Origin: Aquatica leii
Lineage: Eukaryota; Arthropoda; Insecta; Coleoptera; Lampyridae
DNA length: 64,000 nucleotides
NCBI GenBank assembly: GCA_035610365.1
Contig: CM069432.1
Location: 81,658,520-81,722,519, forward strand
Direction: 5' to 3'
The position numbers and the translations under genes were made by a program. Below are positions 60,391-64,000 of this stretch, piece by piece. The notes beneath the pieces are model-generated. The model made no database searches, had not been told where the DNA came from, and was given only the letters and a program-made list of their open reading frames with translations. The first letter of the stretch is position 1. Each line of letters opens with the position of its first letter.

Positions 60391-61130
60391 TATTTATTTT
60401 TACTTAACAAAAACAAGAAAATAAGTTTTCTGTAAGTAATCATTTGTCTACTAATCTCTGCAAATCTTTATGTTACTTTTTTCAATTAACTGTTTTAAAA
60501 CAAAAAATTAATTTATATTAATAAACAAAAAATGTTGGAAAAGTATGTTTGTGATTTTATAGCAGGTTTTATTAACCTATTATCAGTCTCTTTTGAAGAA
60601 TTATACAAAAATCGTTAATTTTATTACATGTTTAATTTGAATTAAATATTATGTACTTAAATTTTATTGGTATTAAAAAAACACAGTTAACTTATTTTTT
60701 TCTGATTTACTGTTTACGTTAAACAATAAATAATAATAAAATTAATGAAAGAAATTTGTTTAAAATAATGAAGCAGTGATGATAATGCCACTGACAGAGA
60801 CGTTGTGGACGGTAAAGTATACGTAACTTTTCTTTTTTGTTTATTATAATAGAATAAAAAAGTGATCAGAATATTGCTTTACTATTTATTAATTTTTTGT
60901 TGAAATCCATTAACTTTATAACATTAATAATTTTTTTGTTTATAACCTTTAATTAAACGCGATATCGCTGTTACGTAATCATTTAAGCACGTCTGACTGT
61001 GGGCTGGTTTATTCAGTGTTTCCACTAAATTACGTTACAGTTTATGCAACCTACATTACTTAACAATATTTGTTTACATATACATCTCCATTTTTTATAA
61101 AATTAAACAAAAGTAAAATAAATTCTTAGA
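60391..61130. other. AT-rich DNA, nothing recognised
   Basis: No supported feature. Confidence 0.5.
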
Positions 61131-62390
61131 TAATATAAAATCTTTAAATCTATGCGAGGCTTCAGCGAGAAACTATTGTCATGTTTCAATAGGTCTTTTA
61201 ATAATTTTGTTATTTCTGAAATATTCTTTATAAATTTGCAAGTTACAAGACCTAAAAATGACTAAAGTTCTTTTTTGTATTTTGGAACTAGCATATTATT
61301 TATTGCATTTATGTATTTTTTGTCAATTGTCATACCCGTACTAGAAAATTTATATCTTAAATATCTAACTTCTTGGATGCTAACTTCTCATTTCTCTAAA
61401 TTTAATTTAATATTGCGCTCTCTAGCAATTTAGAATACTTTTTCTAGAGTTTCGTCATGTTCTTTCTTTGTTTTTGTATAAATTAAAGATCATCTATATA
61501 TCTCAATGTTATTTAAATTAAATATGTTTTGAAAATATTCCTGAAAAACCTCGCTCGCCGTCTTAATTCCGAAAGGTAATCTTAATAATTTAAATCTTGT
61601 ATTAAGTGTTCCAAAATGAGCATAACTTACAGGATTGCTTCATTCTTAATTTAGTGGAATGTTTCAAAATCAACTAGTTGCATCTATTTTTGAAAAATAT
61701 TTTGAGCAATTTAATTTTGTATAAAATTCATTTACTGTAGGTAACTTGTAAGTGTGAGGTTTAATCACATCATTTAAATTACGAAAATCTAAACAGATCC
61801 GTAATGATCCATTTGATTTCCTAACTATATAACAAACGAATTGAACCAATCTGTACTACCATATACTCTTTCTATAATAATTAAATTTTCCAAATTTATA
61901 TAGAGATTCTTTAAATTGTTTTTGCAATTAAATGAGAATATTTGTTATTGGAAGTAATATCGGCACATCATTTTCCTTAATTTCTATCTTATAAGGAATT
62001 TTACTTGTACCTTTGAAAATATCATCATATTCATTTATTAATTGATCATAATTTTAATCTTGTTTATCTTTAATATTGTCTTTAATACCGTCTACTACAT
62101 TAAATTCAGTACTTTTGCTTGTAACACTATTAAATTTTAAATCTAAAAAGCACTTGTCTATTAAGCGGGTTTCTTCACCTGTGTATGTACCAAATTCTTT
62201 GTACTTTTTTGGATTTAAAAAAATCATAATCAGCATCTCCTAACTTATTTAATGTGATGATGTTGGCACAAGCACCTGTGTGAACCATGAATTTTATTTT
62301 TAAAGTAACATTACAGCTTATCGATAAATCTACAAAACAGTAACTTATTTTATTTAAATTAATTGTATTAATTGATAAATGTTCCATTCC
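61130..62390 (-). pseudogene. Ty3/Gypsy pol relic (protease and reverse transcriptase)
   Basis: LTR-retrotransposon polyprotein on the minus strand, heavily broken. From 62387 the frame carries FMVHTGACANIITLNKLG, the aspartic protease site (DTGA as HTGA). Near 61850-61790 a degraded IGSFVIQLGNQMDH fits the RT start wV.S.vi..K..G. At 61605-61505 RLPFGIKTASEVFQEYFQN then IFNLNNIEIYRDDL match the RLPFGi.sA.e.FQ and YiDDi blocks, with YRDD in place of YIDD and a stop right after. Downstream the RT thumb and connection continue in pieces. No LTRs were found. Clear family, no activity. Confidence 0.85.
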
Positions 62391-62904
62391 TGTTTCACTT
62401 TGTGCTTCAAAAGTTTAATTTATATATCTATATTTAGTTCTACCATTGAGTAATAATTTAAGAAGAGGCGCAACTAGTGTGTTAAAAATCGTACTGTAGT
62501 TTTATCTCTCTTGTTTCTCTTTTTTTTACCCGTCTGTACCCCCTCTTTTTATAAACTAATAGACTAAGACCTGCTGCCATCTGCAAAATCGTAGTTTCTA
62601 TTTTGCGAACTTACTTATTTCTTATGAAGTACCAGTTAGAACCTTTTGTTATATTTGTGTTTACTTTACCGTTTACCTGTTCAAAACAGGTTAATATCAT
62701 AAACAATAGCTTGTATTGTTACGACACAAGTCAATGTCAAATAAACTTAAACACTATCATGCTTTATATTTAAGAAAACAAACAAATATGTATATTCAAA
62801 TATTTATTTATTTTTGTAAAATATAAATCGAAAACATAGAAATAACTAAAACAATGGAAATTAAATTAAAAGAAAATTGTTATGGGGATTTATTGTTATT
62901 ATTC
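62391..62904. other. AT-rich DNA with a C/T-rich patch
   Basis: 62500-62550 is pyrimidine-rich (TCTCTTGTTTCTC, CCCCCTC); no LTR boundary or primer-binding site could be defined. Confidence 0.4.
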
Positions 62905-63040
62905 GTCAATTTTTAAAATTATTCAAATTACCAGTCCACCAATAATAAATTATAAAACTTATAAAAAGTTAAGATTACAAAAAGTTTTTTAACTTACATT
63001 TTTTCGAACAATCTCAAATCTAAAAATTTGTAACTAGATA
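62905..63040 (-). repeat. Inverted PLE-like tail
   Basis: On the minus strand, GTGGACTGGTAATTTGAATA and its flanks match 63866-63899 over about 34 bp with two differences. Upstream on the same strand, AGATTGTTCGAAAAAATGTA recalls the CGAAACATATGTAA of the right-edge copy. The two copies face each other about 950 bp apart. Confidence 0.6.
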
Positions 63041-63660
63041 ATTAAAAAAATGTAAGTTTTACAAAATGTTAAATGTTAATTATTTTAAAAAAGGAAGATG
63101 GTGCAATTTAGAAACAAATATAAAAAAATTTAAGTTTAAAATCGTAACTGAAATTGGTTTGCTAGTTCAACAAAAAATTATTTGATATTTTAAAATGAAC
63201 TGTAGTAATTGAAGAATTTCCCAGTGAGCAAATTGCAGCTAAAACCGGCTTTTTTATAACTACTTTAGCTTTTAAAGTTACTCTTTAGAACACTTTTAAG
63301 TGGTTTGTGAAAAAACTAAAACCTCCATGAAGCGTTTAAGTAGCTAAAAATTCCTCAGTTATGTTGCTGTTAGGTAACTCCTTTAATGCATTAAAATCGG
63401 GCTTATACAGCTCTTTGTGGTACTAGCAAAGTTTTAAAGAAGCTCTAAAGGAACTGTAAACCACCTTTCAGAAACAACTATACAGCTTAAATAGCTTTAT
63501 TTTTACTACCTTTAAGTAGCTTAAAAATTAAATAAATATTTCATTAGAAAAAGAAATCTTGAAATCGTTACCTTTACTTAATTTCTTAAAAATTGAGAAA
63601 AGTGATAAAGGCGACCCCGTTGAAAGTATTAGATTTTGTTTAAAAAATTGATTATAAAAT
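63041..63660. other. Unassigned block rich in AGCTTTAAAG-like words
   Basis: 63220-63530 repeats variants of AGCTTT, TTTAAAG, AAGTAGCT and AGCTCTTT on both strands without a fixed period; possibly a decayed repeat. The long minus ORF at 63830-63528 is the shadow of the plus-strand PLE reverse transcriptase. Confidence 0.4.
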
Positions 63661-63888
63661 TTATCACTTATTTTTACTGAAATCTTCTTAAACAATTTAG
63701 AAAGTAAATATATTTCTGAACACCAAATTTTCTTACAAAAAATAATATTTTGGAAAAGATATGTTGATGACATTTTTGTATTTAAAAAAGTTGTAAACAT
63801 TTTTGTAGATTTTCTGAAGATGAGCATCATTATTTTAAAGCTCGAAACATATGTAAACGAATTTGTTATTAGTGGACTGGTAATTTAA
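63661..63888 (+). pseudogene. Penelope-like reverse transcriptase fragment fused to tail
   Basis: One plus frame of 75 codons reads LSLIFTEIFLNNLESKYISE, then IIFWKRYVDDIFVFKK, then a stretch to a TAA. This is the PLE RT block plSpi.aeifm..lE followed about 25 residues later by the catalytic wkRYVDDifv. The upstream GSP block is lost to decay. Right after VFKK the DNA carries CTGAAGATGAGC...GCTCGAAAC (63815-63847), the hammerhead-like tail motif, so coding sequence appears to be joined directly to the terminal tail. The rest of the RT and the GIY-YIG endonuclease are missing: an internal deletion. Confidence 0.76.
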
Positions 63889-64000
63889 ATAATTTTAAAT
63901 TAAAATTAATGTTAAATTTCTGAAAGAATAATTGACCAATTAATCCTTTAAAAGGATTTTTGACGGAGAATCCATTTGTATCACTATGTTGCGTAGTTTA
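63889..64000. other. Right edge, AT-rich
   Basis: Continuation of the PLE tail and unassigned sequence to the window end. Confidence 0.4.

Noticed and set aside
63528-63830. 100-codon minus-strand ORF
   Set aside because: The plus strand over the same bases reads the PLE RT with YVDD, so the minus ORF is a shadow.

Overview
The window is AT-rich, intron-and-transposon type eukaryotic DNA, most likely from an insect or another arthropod. The basis is the repeat content: an RTE-type LINE with an arthropod-style endonuclease, IS630/mariner relics, several hAT families, a PIF/Harbinger pair, MADF- and BED-finger genes of transposon type, a THAP/P-element transposase with introns, a Ty3/Gypsy pol relic and Penelope-like (PLE) fragments. 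No bacterial operons, rRNA, tRNA or CRISPR arrays were seen. No complete host gene was recognised. One small exon-like block at 11958-12035 (minus) has a good acceptor, a good donor and an in-frame length, so much of the window may be intron or intergenic DNA.

Layout. 1-2.27 kb: a LINE on the minus strand with its reverse transcriptase running off the left edge. 2.75-7.43 kb: a possible DNA element bounded by 25-bp inverted ends, holding a BED finger, a MADF gene relic and a nested 127-bp MITE with a TAA duplication. 7.55-9.85 kb: a decayed hAT. 12.1-12.8 kb: a TIR element. 13.1-13.6 kb: an inverted repeat with a hammerhead-ribozyme-like core at its centre. 15.1-18.1 kb: a THAP-type P-element transposase, minus strand, with introns whose phases still match. 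18.6-19.4 kb: mariner. 21.7 and 25.4-25.8 kb: short repeats carrying a CTGANGA...GAAAC motif.

34.7-36.3 kb: PIF/Harbinger transposase, a divergent partner ORF, and a ZBED5-like hAT fragment. 39.8-42.1 kb: a 2.3-kb near-palindrome with about 1.1-kb arms. 47 kb: second mariner. 48.3-48.8 kb: second copies of two repeats, including the ribozyme-like one. 50.36-54.10 kb: a hAT element with recognisable target-site duplication, internal deletion, and two nested MITEs with their own duplications. 57.1-58.0 kb: a DDE-type transposase relic of the SDxCxGQN...GHSxxxGDxxH kind. 59.4-59.8 kb: a third mariner piece. 61.1-62.4 kb: Ty3/Gypsy protease and RT relic. 62.9-63.9 kb: PLE RT fragment and inverted PLE tails at the right edge.

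Almost every coding relic is broken by stops or frameshifts, so they do not form a working pathway. What they record is repeated invasion and nesting. The most unusual items are the hammerhead-like fold at 13.37 kb with a diverged sister copy at 48.75 kb, the 2.3-kb palindrome, the spliced P-like transposase, and several short open islands (12.0, 28.1, 30.4, 34.2, 54.9, 58.9 kb) that no recognised family explains. The long AT-rich stretches between these features show nothing I can support.
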